Origin: Roseburia_C sp031555935
GTDB taxonomy: Bacteria > Bacillota > Clostridia > Lachnospirales > Lachnospiraceae
Assembly (NCBI GenBank): GCA_031555935.1
Contig: JAVBTX010000005.1
Coordinates: 8,051 to 72,050, forward strand
Reading direction: 5' to 3'
DNA length: 64,000 nt
Shown: positions 25,111 to 34,170 of the stretch, one piece after another
Layout: the number at the start of each line of letters is the position of its first letter
Position numbering within the stretch: the stretch's first letter is position 1
Position numbers and translations under genes: made by a program
The notes under the pieces: generated by a model
The model's input: only the letters and a program-made list of their open reading frames with translations
The model's database searches: none
Told to the model about the DNA's origin: nothing

Positions 25111-26607
25111 ATGTTATTACAAAAAGAATACAAGTTTTGGTTTTGTACTGGTTCACAGGATTTATACGGAGAAGAGTGTTTAAACAATGTTGCCCGTCAC
25201 TCAAAACAGATGGTAGACGAGCTGAACAAATCTGGTATTTTGCCATATGAAGTAATATGGAAGCCAACCTTAATCACCAATGAATTAATCCGCAAGACCT
25301 TTAATGAAGCAAATGCAGATGACAGTTGTGCCGGTGTAATCACTTGGATGCACACATTTTCACCAGCAAAATCCTGGATTTTAGGATTACAGGAATACAG
25401 AAAACCATTACTTCATTTACATACCCAGTTTAACGAAGAGATTCCATACGACACCATTGATATGGACTTCATGAATGAGAATCAGGCTGCACATGGTGAC
25501 AGAGAATATGGTCATATCGTTAGCAGAATGAGAATTGAGCGTAAAGTAGTAGTTGGACATTGGACTGACCCAGTTGTTGTTGGCAAGGTTGCAGCTTGGA
25601 TGAACACTGCAATTGGAATTATGGAAAGCAGCCATATCCGTGTCATGAGAGTTGCTGATAACATGCGTAACGTAGCTGTAACCGAAGGTGATAAGGTAGA
25701 AGCACAGATTAAATTTGGCTGGGAAGTAGATGCATATCCAATCAATGAAATCGAAGCTTCAGTAGCAGCCGTATCAGAGGCGGATACAAACGTATTGGTT
25801 GAAGAGTACTATGATAAATATGACATTTTATTAGAAGGCAGAGATGCCGATGAATTCAAGAAACATGTTGCGGTACAGGCACAGATTGAACTTGGTTTCG
25901 AACGTTTCTTAGTAGAAAAAAACTATCAGGCAATCGTAACTCACTTTGGTGATTTGGGTGCATTGAAGCAGCTTCCGGGATTAGCAATTCAAAGATTGAT
26001 GGAAAAAGGCTACGGCTTTGGCGCAGAAGGTGACTGGAAAGTAGCAGCAATGGTTCGCTTGATGAAAATCATGTCTGCTGGCGTAAAAGATGCAAAAGGA
26101 ACCTCAATGTTAGAGGATTACACATACAACTTAGTCAAAGGCAAAGAAGGAATTTTGCAGGCACATATGTTAGAAATCTGCCCAACCATTGCCGATGGTC
26201 CAATCAGCATTAAGTGTCAGCCATTATCTATGGGCGACCGTGAAGACCCAGCGAGACTTGTATTTACATCCAAAGAAGGCACTGGTGTAGCCGCATCCTT
26301 AATTGACTTAGGCAACCGTTTCCGTTTAATTCTTAATGATGTCGATTGTAAAAAGAACGAAAAAGCAATGCCAAAACTGCCAGTAGCAACCAACTTCTGG
26401 ACTCCACAGCCAGATATGTACACTGGTGCAGAAGCTTGGATTTTAGCAGGCGGCGCACATCATACTGCATTCTCATATGACTTAACCGCAGATCAGATGG
26501 GCGATTGGGCAAATGCAATGGGTATCGAAGCAGTATACATTGACAAAGATACCAAGATTCGTGATTTCAAGAGAGACTTAATGTTAGGCGAAGTATTCTA
26601 TCGCTAA
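25111..26607 (+). CDS. araA: L-arabinose isomerase
   Basis: This 498-residue enzyme converts L-arabinose to L-ribulose, the first step of arabinose use. The N-terminus (YKFWFCTGSQDLYGEE), HTFSPAKSWI, QFNEEIPYD and the C-terminal GGAHHTAFSYD stretch are typical of AraA; length matches the family. AGGAGG lies 8 bases before the ATG at 25111; an upstream in-frame ATG at 25084 would contain the ribosome site. It heads a seven-gene operon with tal, tkt, kinase, araD and mutarotase. Codon choice is strongly biased, suggesting high expression. Confidence 0.97.
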   Translation: MLLQKEYKFWFCTGSQDLYGEECLNNVARHSKQMVDELNKSGILPYEVIWKPTLITNELIRKTFNEANADDSCAGVITWMHTFSPAKSWILGLQEYRKPLLHLHTQFNEEIPYDTIDMDFMNENQAAHGDREYGHIVSRMRIERKVVVGHWTDPVVVGKVAAWMNTAIGIMESSHIRVMRVADNMRNVAVTEGDKVEAQIKFGWEVDAYPINEIEASVAAVSEADTNVLVEEYYDKYDILLEGRDADEFKKHVAVQAQIELGFERFLVEKNYQAIVTHFGDLGALKQLPGLAIQRLMEKGYGFGAEGDWKVAAMVRLMKIMSAGVKDAKGTSMLEDYTYNLVKGKEGILQAHMLEICPTIADGPISIKCQPLSMGDREDPARLVFTSKEGTGVAASLIDLGNRFRLILNDVDCKKNEKAMPKLPVATNFWTPQPDMYTGAEAWILAGGAHHTAFSYDLTADQMGDWANAMGIEAVYIDKDTKIRDFKRDLMLGEVFYR

Positions 26608-26621
26608 TCCATTAAAATATA

Positions 26622-26656
26622 GGGGCTGTCGTGCTGGGATACTAGTGCGGCACCCC
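26622..26656 (+). repeat. Intercistronic stem-loop after araA
   Basis: GGGG-TGTCGTGC (26622-26634, one bulged base) pairs, with G-U pairs, with GTGCGGCACCCC (26645-26656). There is no T-run and the operon continues, so it may protect the araA message or act as a processing site rather than terminate. Confidence 0.45.
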
Positions 26657-26704
26657 ATAAATAAAGTAAACAATTAAAAATCAAATCATAAGGAGAGTAA
26701 CAAA

Positions 26705-27358
26705 ATGAAATTTTTCGTAGATACCGCAAATGTAGAGGATATTCGTAAAGCAAATGACATGGGTGTAATCTGTGGCGTAACCACCAATCCATCCTTAATC
26801 GCAAAAGAAGGCAGAGACTTCAACGAAGTAATCAAAGAAATCACATCCATCGTTGATGGACCAATCAGTGGTGAAGTAAAAGCAACGACTGTTGATGCCG
26901 AAGGCATGATTGCTGAAGGCCGTGAAATTGCCAAAATTCATCCAAACATGGTGGTTAAAATTCCAATGACCGTAGAAGGCTTAAAGGCAACCAAAGTATT
27001 AGCATCCGAAGGCATCAAAACTAACGTAACATTAATTTTTACAGCAAATCAGGCATTGTTAGCAGCTAGAGCAGGTGCTACCTATGTATCTCCATTCTTA
27101 GGCAGATTAGATGATATTTCCCAGCCAGGTGTAGAATTAATCAAGACCATCGCTGAAATCTTTGATATTTATTGTTTAGAGACAGAAATCATTGCCGCTT
27201 CTGTTCGTAATCCAATCCATGTAACTGACTGTGCATTAGCAGGCGCTGACATCGCAACTGTACCATACTCTGTTTTTGAGACAATGACAAAACATCCATT
27301 AACAGACCAGGGTATTGAGAAATTTCAGGCAGATTACAAAGCAGCATTCGGAGAATAG
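26705..27358 (+). CDS. tal: Small transaldolase (FSA/TalC family)
   Basis: This 217-residue class I aldolase-fold enzyme transfers the dihydroxyacetone unit in the pentose phosphate pathway. K85 (VVKIPMT) is the Schiff-base lysine of the family. Residue 131 is phenylalanine (SPFLGR); in E. coli fructose-6-phosphate aldolase the equivalent is Y131, and phenylalanine there is typical of true transaldolases. This favours transaldolase over F6P aldolase. The place between arabinose isomerase and transketolase supports the same reading. An AAGGAGAG ribosome site precedes the ATG. Confidence 0.93.
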   Translation: MKFFVDTANVEDIRKANDMGVICGVTTNPSLIAKEGRDFNEVIKEITSIVDGPISGEVKATTVDAEGMIAEGREIAKIHPNMVVKIPMTVEGLKATKVLASEGIKTNVTLIFTANQALLAARAGATYVSPFLGRLDDISQPGVELIKTIAEIFDIYCLETEIIAASVRNPIHVTDCALAGADIATVPYSVFETMTKHPLTDQGIEKFQADYKAAFGE

Positions 27359-27380
27359 TTAAAAGAATGGAGAGTATTAT

Positions 27381-28205
27381 ATGAATACAGCAGAATTAAA
27401 AAAAGCAGCGGTTGAAGTGAGAAAAGGAATCGTAACCGGCGTATACAATGCGAAGTCGGGACATCCAGGCGGTTCACTTTCCGCAGCCGACATTTTTACT
27501 TATCTTTATTTTGAAGAAATGAACATCGACCCACAGGAGCCGAAAAAAGCTGACCGTGACCGCTTTGTGTTGTCCAAAGGACATACCGCACCGGGCTTAT
27601 ACTCGACCTTGGCTAACCGTGGTTACTTCCCGGTAGAAGACCTAAAGACCCTGCGTCATACCGGCTCTTACCTACAGGGACATCCAGATATGAAACACAT
27701 CCCAGGCGTAGATATGTCAAGTGGTTCTTTGGGCCAGGGACTATCCACCGCAGTAGGAATGGCGTTGGCGGCTAAAATAGATAACAAAGAAAATCGTGTT
27801 TACTGCCTATGTGGCGATGGTGAAATCCAAGAAGGACAGATTTGGGAAGCCTCCATGTTTGCTGGCCATCGTAAATTAGACAACTTGGTTGTAATCATTG
27901 ATAATAACAACTTACAGATTGATGGTAGCATCGAAGATGTATGTTCCCCATATCCAATTGATAAAAAATTCGAAGCCTTTAATTTCCATGTCATTAATGT
28001 CAATGGAAATGATTTCGATGAACTTCGCAGAGCATTTGATGAGGCAAAGACAATCAAAGGTATGCCGACCGCAATCGTTGCAAAGACGACCAAGGGCAAA
28101 GGCATTTCCTTTATGGAAGACAAAGCCGGATGGCACGGAAAAGCGCCAAACGAAGACGAATACAATACCGCAATGGAAGAATTAACGAAGGCAGGTGAAG
28201 CATAA
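27381..28205 (+). CDS. tktN: Transketolase, N-terminal (pyrophosphate-binding) subunit
   Basis: This 274-residue protein is the N-terminal half of a split transketolase. It holds the thiamine diphosphate pyrophosphate-binding motif (GDGEIQEGQIWEA to IIDNNNLQIDG), and HPGGSLS and GHPDMKHIPGVDMSSGSLGQG are recognisable in short pieces. It works as a complex with the next gene's product, whose ATG overlaps its stop region (28205). Length matches split transketolases of Clostridia and archaea. Together they move two-carbon units between pentose phosphates made from arabinose. Confidence 0.95.
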   Translation: MNTAELKKAAVEVRKGIVTGVYNAKSGHPGGSLSAADIFTYLYFEEMNIDPQEPKKADRDRFVLSKGHTAPGLYSTLANRGYFPVEDLKTLRHTGSYLQGHPDMKHIPGVDMSSGSLGQGLSTAVGMALAAKIDNKENRVYCLCGDGEIQEGQIWEASMFAGHRKLDNLVVIIDNNNLQIDGSIEDVCSPYPIDKKFEAFNFHVINVNGNDFDELRRAFDEAKTIKGMPTAIVAKTTKGKGISFMEDKAGWHGKAPNEDEYNTAMEELTKAGEA

Positions 28206-29143
28206 TGGCAGAAGTAATAAAAATCGCAACCAGAGACAGCTATGGTAACGCATTAGTAGAGCTTGGCAAAGAAAAAGATAATCTGCTGGTATTGGATGCA
28301 GACCTTGCGGAAGCAACCAAAACCGGAGTGTTTAAAAAAGCATTTCCAGAGCGTCATATCGACTGTGGAATTGCAGAAGCAAATATGACTGGAATTGCCG
28401 CGGGTTTATCTACCTGCGGAAAAATACCATTTATCAGTACCTTTGCAATGTTTGCCGCTGGACGTTCTTTCGAGCAGGTGCGCAATGCCATTGGTTACCC
28501 ACATCTGAATGTAAAAATCGGCGCGACCCATGCCGGAATCTCGGTTGGTGAAGATGGCGCAAGCCATCAGTGTAACGAGGATATCGCCTTAATGCGTGAA
28601 ATCCCGGGCATGGTGGTAATCAATCCCAGTGATGACATTGAAGCAAAAGCAGCAGTTAGAGCAGCATATGAGCATGACGGCCCAGTTTATCTGCGTTTCG
28701 GCAGATTGGCAGTACCAGTAATCAATGATACTCCAGATTATAAATTTGAAATCGGTAAGGGCGTAGAATTAAAAGACGGAAAAGATATCACAATTATCGC
28801 AACCGGTCTGACGGTATCGGAATCTTTAGCAGCAGCAGAGATGTTAAAAGCCGACGGTGTTGATGCTCAGGTAATCAATATCCATACGATTAAACCGTTA
28901 GACGAAGGAATGGTAATTGCAGCAGCAGCGAAAACAGGTCATGTATTTACCGTTGAAGAACATTCGATTATCGGTGGCTTAGGCAGTGCTGTCAGCGAAG
29001 TTCTTTCTGAACAACAGCCAACCAGAGTAACCAGAATTGGTGTTAACGATGTCTTTGGCGAATCCGGCCCAGCCGTAGAATTATTGCACAAATACGGACT
29101 AGATGCTGAAGGCATTTATAAAAAAATCAAAGCATCCCTGTAA
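28205..29143 (+). CDS. tktC: Transketolase, C-terminal (pyrimidine-binding) subunit
   Basis: This 312-residue protein is the C-terminal half of the split transketolase. The cofactor-activating glutamate lies in the motif HIDCGIAEANMTGIAAG, and the pyrimidine-binding domain and C-terminal transketolase domain follow (VEEHSIIGGLGSAV). It overlaps the N-terminal subunit's gene by one base, so the two chains are made in equal amounts. An upstream GGAAGG-like site lies within the preceding gene. Confidence 0.95.
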   Translation: MAEVIKIATRDSYGNALVELGKEKDNLLVLDADLAEATKTGVFKKAFPERHIDCGIAEANMTGIAAGLSTCGKIPFISTFAMFAAGRSFEQVRNAIGYPHLNVKIGATHAGISVGEDGASHQCNEDIALMREIPGMVVINPSDDIEAKAAVRAAYEHDGPVYLRFGRLAVPVINDTPDYKFEIGKGVELKDGKDITIIATGLTVSESLAAAEMLKADGVDAQVINIHTIKPLDEGMVIAAAAKTGHVFTVEEHSIIGGLGSAVSEVLSEQQPTRVTRIGVNDVFGESGPAVELLHKYGLDAEGIYKKIKASL

Positions 29144-29187
29144 AAAAACAATAAAAAAAATTATTTTCAATAATTAGGAGAACGTAA

Positions 29188-30780
29188 ATGGGAATAAAAG
29201 AAGCAATTGAGAGCGGGAAAACCGCTCTTGGAATAGAGTTTGGTTCGACCCGAATCAAAGCCGTTTTAATCGGTGAAGATGCAGCACCAATTGCCTCTGG
29301 CAGTCATGAGTGGGAAAACCGTCATGAGAACGGCGTCTGGACATACAGCTTGGATGATGTTTGGAGTGGTTTGCAGGATTGCTACAGCGAACTTGTAAAA
29401 GATGTCAAGAATCAGTATGATGCAACCATCACAACGTTTGGCTCACTTGGCTTTTCCGCAATGATGCATGGCTATATGGCATTTGACAAAAACGACGAAT
29501 TATTAGTGCCATTTCGAACTTGGAGAAATACCATTACCGAAGAAGCAGCTGAGAAATTAACGAAAGAGTTTAATTACAATATTCCACAGCGTTGGAGCAT
29601 TTCACATTTATATCAGGCTATTTTAAATGGTGAGGAGCATGTCACAGAGATTACATATTTTACCACCTTGGCAGGCTATGTGCATTGGAAATTGACTGGT
29701 GAAAAAGTGTTAGGTGTTGGTGATGCTTCTGGTATGCTGCCAATCAACAGCCATACCGGTCAGTTTGATGCGACGATGGTTAGTAAATTTAATGCCTTAG
29801 TAGCAGAGAAAAACTATCCTTGGAAACTAGAAGAAATCTTGCCAAAGGTACTTTCAGCCGGTGAAAATGCTGGAACATTAAGTGCCGAAGGGGCAAAATT
29901 ATTAGATGTCAGCGGCAATTTAAAAGCAGGCATTTCAGTCTGCCCACCAGAAGGTGATGCTGGAACTGGCATGACCGCAACCAACAGTGTTGGCAAACGG
30001 ACTGGTAATGTATCAGCCGGAACCTCTGTATTTGCAATGATTGTTTTAGAAGATGAATTAAAGAAAGTTTATCCGGAAATCGATTTGGTTACGACACCTG
30101 ACGGCGCATTAGTTGGTATGGTGCATTGTAACAACTGTACCTCAGACTTAAATGCATGGGTAAATCTGTTCAAAGAATTTGCCGAAAGCTTTGGCATGAA
30201 GGTCGATATGAATGAATTATTTTCGGTGCTGTACAATAAGGCGCTTCAGGGCGACGACGATTGCGGCGGATTATTAGCATACAACTATTTTTCCGGCGAG
30301 CATGTAACTGGTTTTGAAGAAGGCCGTCCACTCTTTGTTCGGACCGCTGAAAGCAAATTCAATCTGGCTAACTTTATGCGGACCCACCTATTTACCTCGC
30401 TTGGTGCATTAAAATCAGGACTTGATATTATGCTCAAGGAAGAGGGCGTAAAGGTTGATAAAATCTTTGGCCATGGCGGATTGTTTAAGACTCAGGGTGT
30501 TGGCCAGAAAATTATGGCAGCAGCGATGAATACACCAGTTTCGGTAATGGAAACAGCTGGCGAAGGCGGCGCATGGGGAATTGCTGTATTGGCAGCCTAC
30601 ATGAATAACAAAGAAAATGGTGAAAGCCTTTCGGCTTATCTGAACAACAAAGTATTTGCTGGTCAGACTGGCAGTGAAATCGCACCAGTTGCTTCTGATG
30701 TGGCTGGCTTTGATGCCTTTATGCAGCGTTACAAAGCAGGGCTTGCAATTGAGCGGGCAGCCGTAGATTCCTTGAAATAA
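29188..30780 (+). CDS. FGGY-family carbohydrate kinase, probable L-ribulokinase
   Basis: This 530-residue sugar kinase of the FGGY family has the N-terminal phosphate-binding loop (GIEFGSTRIKAV), a middle ATPase segment (NVSAGTSVFAMI) and the C-terminal adenosine loop (FGHGGLFKT, then GEGGAWGIAVLAAY). The substrate cannot be read from the sequence, but the isomerase, epimerase and repressor around it make L-ribulose the likely substrate. It differs from the classical AraB family and resembles the xylulokinase-like kinases found in clostridial arabinose operons. TTAGGAG lies 8 bases before the ATG. Confidence 0.85.
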   Translation: MGIKEAIESGKTALGIEFGSTRIKAVLIGEDAAPIASGSHEWENRHENGVWTYSLDDVWSGLQDCYSELVKDVKNQYDATITTFGSLGFSAMMHGYMAFDKNDELLVPFRTWRNTITEEAAEKLTKEFNYNIPQRWSISHLYQAILNGEEHVTEITYFTTLAGYVHWKLTGEKVLGVGDASGMLPINSHTGQFDATMVSKFNALVAEKNYPWKLEEILPKVLSAGENAGTLSAEGAKLLDVSGNLKAGISVCPPEGDAGTGMTATNSVGKRTGNVSAGTSVFAMIVLEDELKKVYPEIDLVTTPDGALVGMVHCNNCTSDLNAWVNLFKEFAESFGMKVDMNELFSVLYNKALQGDDDCGGLLAYNYFSGEHVTGFEEGRPLFVRTAESKFNLANFMRTHLFTSLGALKSGLDIMLKEEGVKVDKIFGHGGLFKTQGVGQKIMAAAMNTPVSVMETAGEGGAWGIAVLAAYMNNKENGESLSAYLNNKVFAGQTGSEIAPVASDVAGFDAFMQRYKAGLAIERAAVDSLK

Positions 30781-30804
30781 TTATCGGATTGAGAAAAGAG
30801 GATA

Positions 30805-31500
30805 ATGATGTTAGAAGAATTAAAAAAACAAGTATATGACGCGAATATGGAATTACCAAAACGCGGATTAATTACTTATACATGGGGCAATGTCAGCGGT
30901 ATTGACCGCGAAACCGGCTATTTCGTAATCAAGCCAAGCGGTGTTGATTATGACGTGCTAAAACCAGAGGATATGGTGGTCATGGACTTGGAAGGAAATA
31001 AAATCGAAGGACAGTACAAACCAAGCTCTGACACTGCAACCCACTTAGAAATGTACAAAAAATACCCGGATATCGGCGGTGTCGTACATACTCATTCACC
31101 AGAAGCAACTGCTTGGGCACAGGCTGGCAGAAGCATTCCGTTATACGGAACGACACATGCAGATTATTTCTATGGAGAGATTCCGTGCGCCAGAAGCTTG
31201 ACACCAGCAGAAATTGATTCTGATTACGAGACGAATACCGGCTTCGTAATCATTGAAACCTTTGAAAAAAGAGGGTTAAACCCAATGCATACACCGGGCG
31301 TATTATGTACCAATCATGGTCCATTTACTTGGGGTAAGGATGCGAACGAAGCCGTACATAATGCAGTTGTACTTGAAGAGGTGGCTAAGATGGCGACCAA
31401 GACCGAAGTCATCAACCCAAGTGTAAATCCAGCACCGGATTGTATCCGCGACAAGCATTTCTTCCGTAAACACGGTGAGAATGCATATTACGGACAATAA
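30805..31500 (+). CDS. araD: L-ribulose-5-phosphate 4-epimerase
   Basis: This 231-residue class II aldolase-like zinc enzyme makes D-xylulose 5-phosphate from L-ribulose 5-phosphate. Visible residues: TWGNVSG and KPSGVDYD for phosphate and substrate binding, VHTHS with two zinc histidines, and TNHGPFTWG with the third. Length matches AraD/UlaF. AAAGAGG precedes two in-frame ATG codons at 30805 and 30808. It lies in the arabinose operon after the kinase. Confidence 0.96.
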   Translation: MMLEELKKQVYDANMELPKRGLITYTWGNVSGIDRETGYFVIKPSGVDYDVLKPEDMVVMDLEGNKIEGQYKPSSDTATHLEMYKKYPDIGGVVHTHSPEATAWAQAGRSIPLYGTTHADYFYGEIPCARSLTPAEIDSDYETNTGFVIIETFEKRGLNPMHTPGVLCTNHGPFTWGKDANEAVHNAVVLEEVAKMATKTEVINPSVNPAPDCIRDKHFFRKHGENAYYGQ

Positions 31501-31525
31501 GAGTGTGAAGAAAGAGGAACATGTT

Positions 31526-32575
31526 ATGTTAGCAGAAAAGTTTGGCATCACCAAAAAGGGTGAAGAGGTATTAAAATATACATTGGAAAATGCAAATGGC
31601 ATGAAGATGAGCGTGCTCAATCTTGGCGCGACTATCGTATCACTGGAAGTAGCTGATAAAAATGGCAATCCATGTGATGTCGTACTTGGTTACGATACGG
31701 TGTCCGATTACCAGAACAACACTTGTTATTTCGGTGCCGTCATCGGCAGAAACTCCAACCGTATCAAGGACGGACGTTGTACGATAGATGGTGTTAACTA
31801 TCAGTTAGAACAGAATGATAACGAGAACAATTTACATAGTGGCAGTAATGGTTTTCATGACGCCATCTGGACCGCCGAAGTGGCAGATAATAGAAATGAC
31901 AGCATTACATTTTCTTATTACAGCCGGGATGGTGAGCAAGGATTTCCGGGAAATATGGATGTATTGGTTACTTATACTTTAACATCGGAAAATGAACTTG
32001 TGCTCGATTACAAGGCGACCACCGACAAGACGACGGTTGCCAATTTAACCAATCATGCTTACTTTAACTTGAATGGACATGATTCTGGCAGTATTGAAAA
32101 TCAGCAGATGCAAATTGAGTCTTCTCATTTTACACCAGTGGTTGACCAGAAAGCAATTCCAACCGGCGTGATTGAAGCAGTCGAAAATACACCAATGGAT
32201 TTTCGGGTGGCAAAAAACATCGGAGCAGACATTGATGCAGAGTTTGAACAGATAAAATTTGGCGGCGGTTATGATCACAATTATGTGCTTGATCGAAATC
32301 GCGCAGGAATGATCTTAGCAGCAACCGCGACAGCACTTGAACGCGGAATTGAAATGAAGGTCTATACTGATTGCTTAGGGATACAATTGTATACCGGCAA
32401 CTTTATCACTGAGCAAAAAGGAAAAAATGGTGTGACCTACGGTTTTCGTCATGGATTCTGTTTGGAGACGCAGTATTTTCCAAATGCAGTAAATGAAACA
32501 AATTTTGCTACACCAACATTATCGCCGAATGAAACATATCAGACACAAACCAAATATAGTTTCAAGGCATTGTAA
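31526..32575 (+). CDS. galM: Aldose 1-epimerase (mutarotase)
   Basis: This 349-residue protein interconverts the alpha and beta anomers of free sugars. Family residues are visible: NSNRI, the histidine in LHSG, the second catalytic histidine in LTNHAYFNL, and the C-terminal glutamate in FCLETQYFPNA. The ATG at 31526 has AGAGGA upstream. It is the last gene of the arabinose operon and would speed presentation of the right L-arabinose anomer to the isomerase. A hairpin follows. Confidence 0.93.
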   Translation: MLAEKFGITKKGEEVLKYTLENANGMKMSVLNLGATIVSLEVADKNGNPCDVVLGYDTVSDYQNNTCYFGAVIGRNSNRIKDGRCTIDGVNYQLEQNDNENNLHSGSNGFHDAIWTAEVADNRNDSITFSYYSRDGEQGFPGNMDVLVTYTLTSENELVLDYKATTDKTTVANLTNHAYFNLNGHDSGSIENQQMQIESSHFTPVVDQKAIPTGVIEAVENTPMDFRVAKNIGADIDAEFEQIKFGGGYDHNYVLDRNRAGMILAATATALERGIEMKVYTDCLGIQLYTGNFITEQKGKNGVTYGFRHGFCLETQYFPNAVNETNFATPTLSPNETYQTQTKYSFKAL

Positions 32576-32610
32576 AAAACGTTAATTGATAATATTTGTA
32601 ATATACTATT

Positions 32611-32635
32611 AAAGGGCAGGCTCCGTCTGCCCTTT
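32611..32635 (+). terminator. Terminator-like hairpin after the arabinose operon
   Basis: A perfect 9-bp stem AAAGGGCAG / CTGCCCTTT with a 7-base loop. The T-run is only three bases long, so it is a weak intrinsic terminator. Confidence 0.6.
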
Positions 32636-32693
32636 ACCTCCCACCAAAAATCTTTGGAAAAATTCTCTGAAAAAATTTTATAACGATACGGCA

Positions 32694-32722
32694 TTGATTT
32701 TGTACAGCTACAGATGTATAAT
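32694..32722 (+). promoter_or_regulatory. Promoter of the DUF3990/XRE pair
   Basis: TTGATT (32694-32699), a 17-base spacer and TATAAT (32717-32722). The -10 lies inside the first operator half-site. Confidence 0.68.
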
Positions 32723-32760
32723 GTGAATATATTATACATATAACTCTATAGATGTATAAA
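32714..32760 (+). promoter_or_regulatory. Three-half-site operator at the DUF3990/XRE promoter
   Basis: ATGTATAAT (32714-32722) and ATTATACAT (32731-32739) form a perfect 9-bp inverted repeat with an 8-base spacer over the -10 region. A third copy with one change, ATGTATAAA, is at 32752-32760 between promoter and gene. This arrangement is typical of autoregulation by an XRE antitoxin; the regulator is inferred to be the 33443 product. Confidence 0.65.
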
Positions 32761-32772
32761 GAAGGTGAAGAT

Positions 32773-33462
32773 ATGGGTCTAAAAATGCAAAAATGTATAT
32801 TATATCATGGGTCCTCGGAAATTATTCGTGAACCCCAATACGGAAAAGGAAAATGTTATAATGATTATGGAAGGGGCTTCTATTGTACGGAGCATTTAGA
32901 GCTGGCGAAGGAATGGGCATGTACTTTAGGTGTTGATGGCTACGCGAATCAATATGAGATAAATCTGGCTGATTTGAATATCTTAAGACTTTCTGATGAG
33001 CAGTATACAATTTTGCATTGGTTGGCACTATTGATGGAGCATCGGCAGGTCAGAATATCAACCCCGGTAATGAAGCGGGGAATTGAATGGCTTCGACAGA
33101 ATTTTCTGCTGGATATTAAGGGATATGATTTGATTGTCGGATATCGCGCTGATGATTCCTATTTTTCTTTCGCCAGAGCTTTTGTAAATAATGAAATTTC
33201 TTTGAAACAATTATCTTATGCAATGCGGTTGGGAAGGCTCGGCGAGCAGTTTGTGTTAAAAAGTAAAAAAGCATTTGCGGCAATTCAATTTGTGGATTAT
33301 ATAATTGCAGATAATTCTAAATACTATATCAAACGAAAAATACGAGATGATGATGCACGAGTGGCATTTCAGATGGAAATAGACAACGACGACCTGGAAA
33401 GCTTATATATGCGTGATATCATCATGGAAGGAGTCGGAGCCAATGATGCACGCTTACGATGA
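32773..33462 (+). CDS. DUF3990-family protein, probable toxin of a toxin-antitoxin pair
   Basis: This 229-residue protein starts with LYHGSSEIIREP and continues NDYGRGFYCTEHLELAKEWA, the recognisable core of DUF3990, a family thought to share the fold of ADP-ribosyltransferases. The LYHGS histidine and the GRGFYCT segment would fit NAD binding, but no biochemical activity can be read directly. The ATG at 32773 is chosen because AAGGTGA lies 7-8 bases upstream; an ATG at 32752 overlaps the operator. The next gene, an XRE regulator, overlaps its 3' end by 20 bases. Pair structure, operator and location between unrelated operons suggest a toxin-antitoxin or phage-defence module; the toxin role is inferred. 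Confidence 0.75.
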   Translation: MGLKMQKCILYHGSSEIIREPQYGKGKCYNDYGRGFYCTEHLELAKEWACTLGVDGYANQYEINLADLNILRLSDEQYTILHWLALLMEHRQVRISTPVMKRGIEWLRQNFLLDIKGYDLIVGYRADDSYFSFARAFVNNEISLKQLSYAMRLGRLGEQFVLKSKKAFAAIQFVDYIIADNSKYYIKRKIRDDDARVAFQMEIDNDDLESLYMRDIIMEGVGANDARLR

Positions 33463-34096
33463 GAAATATTTAAACGATGCGATGGAAAACCTGGGTGAGA
33501 TGCTTGATTATGCAGTTAATGCATGTCATTTTGAAGGTGATGAATTCTGGGATTTATTTCTGGCAAGCGGCATGGCATCCACTTTTGGTAAAGGTGAACC
33601 AAGAATTATCAGCGGTACATCGGGAACTGAATTAGCATTGGAAATCTTGGATCATTCAGGAATTAGAATAGATTTGCCAAGGCCACAGGAAGAATACTCG
33701 TATTCCCCAGAGTATTGGGCTGGCCGAATCCTGGCGTATTATCAGTGGTATACAGGGCGGAATTTTAAAGACTTAAAAAAACACTTGGATATTGCAGATA
33801 TTCTAAAATTATATCCAACCCTTCATGAAGCCTCAGAAAATAAGTTTATTGATGTTGTAAATGAGATAATTCGCTCAGCAAATCCACCAACCCGGCTTAA
33901 GGAAATCAGAAATAGATGTGGGTATTCTCAGAAAGAGTTAGCAGAAAAATCTGGCGTTAATATTCGGATGATTCAGCAGTATGAAATCGGGGCCAAAGAT
34001 ATTAATAAAGCGGCAGCGGTTACGCTCGTGGCATTATCCAGAGCAATGGGATGTCAGGTGGAGGAATTGTTGGAATATGAAAATCCAAGCAAATAA
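33443..34096 (+). CDS. XRE-family regulator, probable antitoxin
   Basis: This 217-residue protein has an N-terminal region of about 150 residues without a known fold (motifs FWDLFLASGMASTFGKGEPR and SGTSGTELALEIL) and a C-terminal Cro/XRE helix-turn-helix (about 150-210, CGYSQKELAEKSGVNIRMIQ). A DNA-binding domain at the C-terminus with a larger N-terminal partner domain is common in antitoxins. GGAAGGAG lies 9 bases before the ATG at 33443, inside the preceding gene. It probably neutralises or masks the DUF3990 protein and binds the operator at 32714-32760. Confidence 0.78.
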   Translation: MMHAYDEKYLNDAMENLGEMLDYAVNACHFEGDEFWDLFLASGMASTFGKGEPRIISGTSGTELALEILDHSGIRIDLPRPQEEYSYSPEYWAGRILAYYQWYTGRNFKDLKKHLDIADILKLYPTLHEASENKFIDVVNEIIRSANPPTRLKEIRNRCGYSQKELAEKSGVNIRMIQQYEIGAKDINKAAAVTLVALSRAMGCQVEELLEYENPSK

Positions 34097-34138
34097 AATT
34101 AAGAAAATATTAAAAAAATCATTGGAACCAGAATACTC

Positions 34139-34170
34139 AAAAAAACGTCTAATATATAAGACGTTTTTTT
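34139..34170 (+). terminator. Rho-independent terminator after the DUF3990/XRE pair
   Basis: A perfect 12-bp stem (AAAAAAACGTCT / AGACGTTTTTTT) around an 8-base loop, with the T-run as its right arm. The symmetric A/T arms could allow termination in both directions. The next 120 bases up to 34292 hold only a ten-codon frame at 34222 with no convincing signals. Confidence 0.88.
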
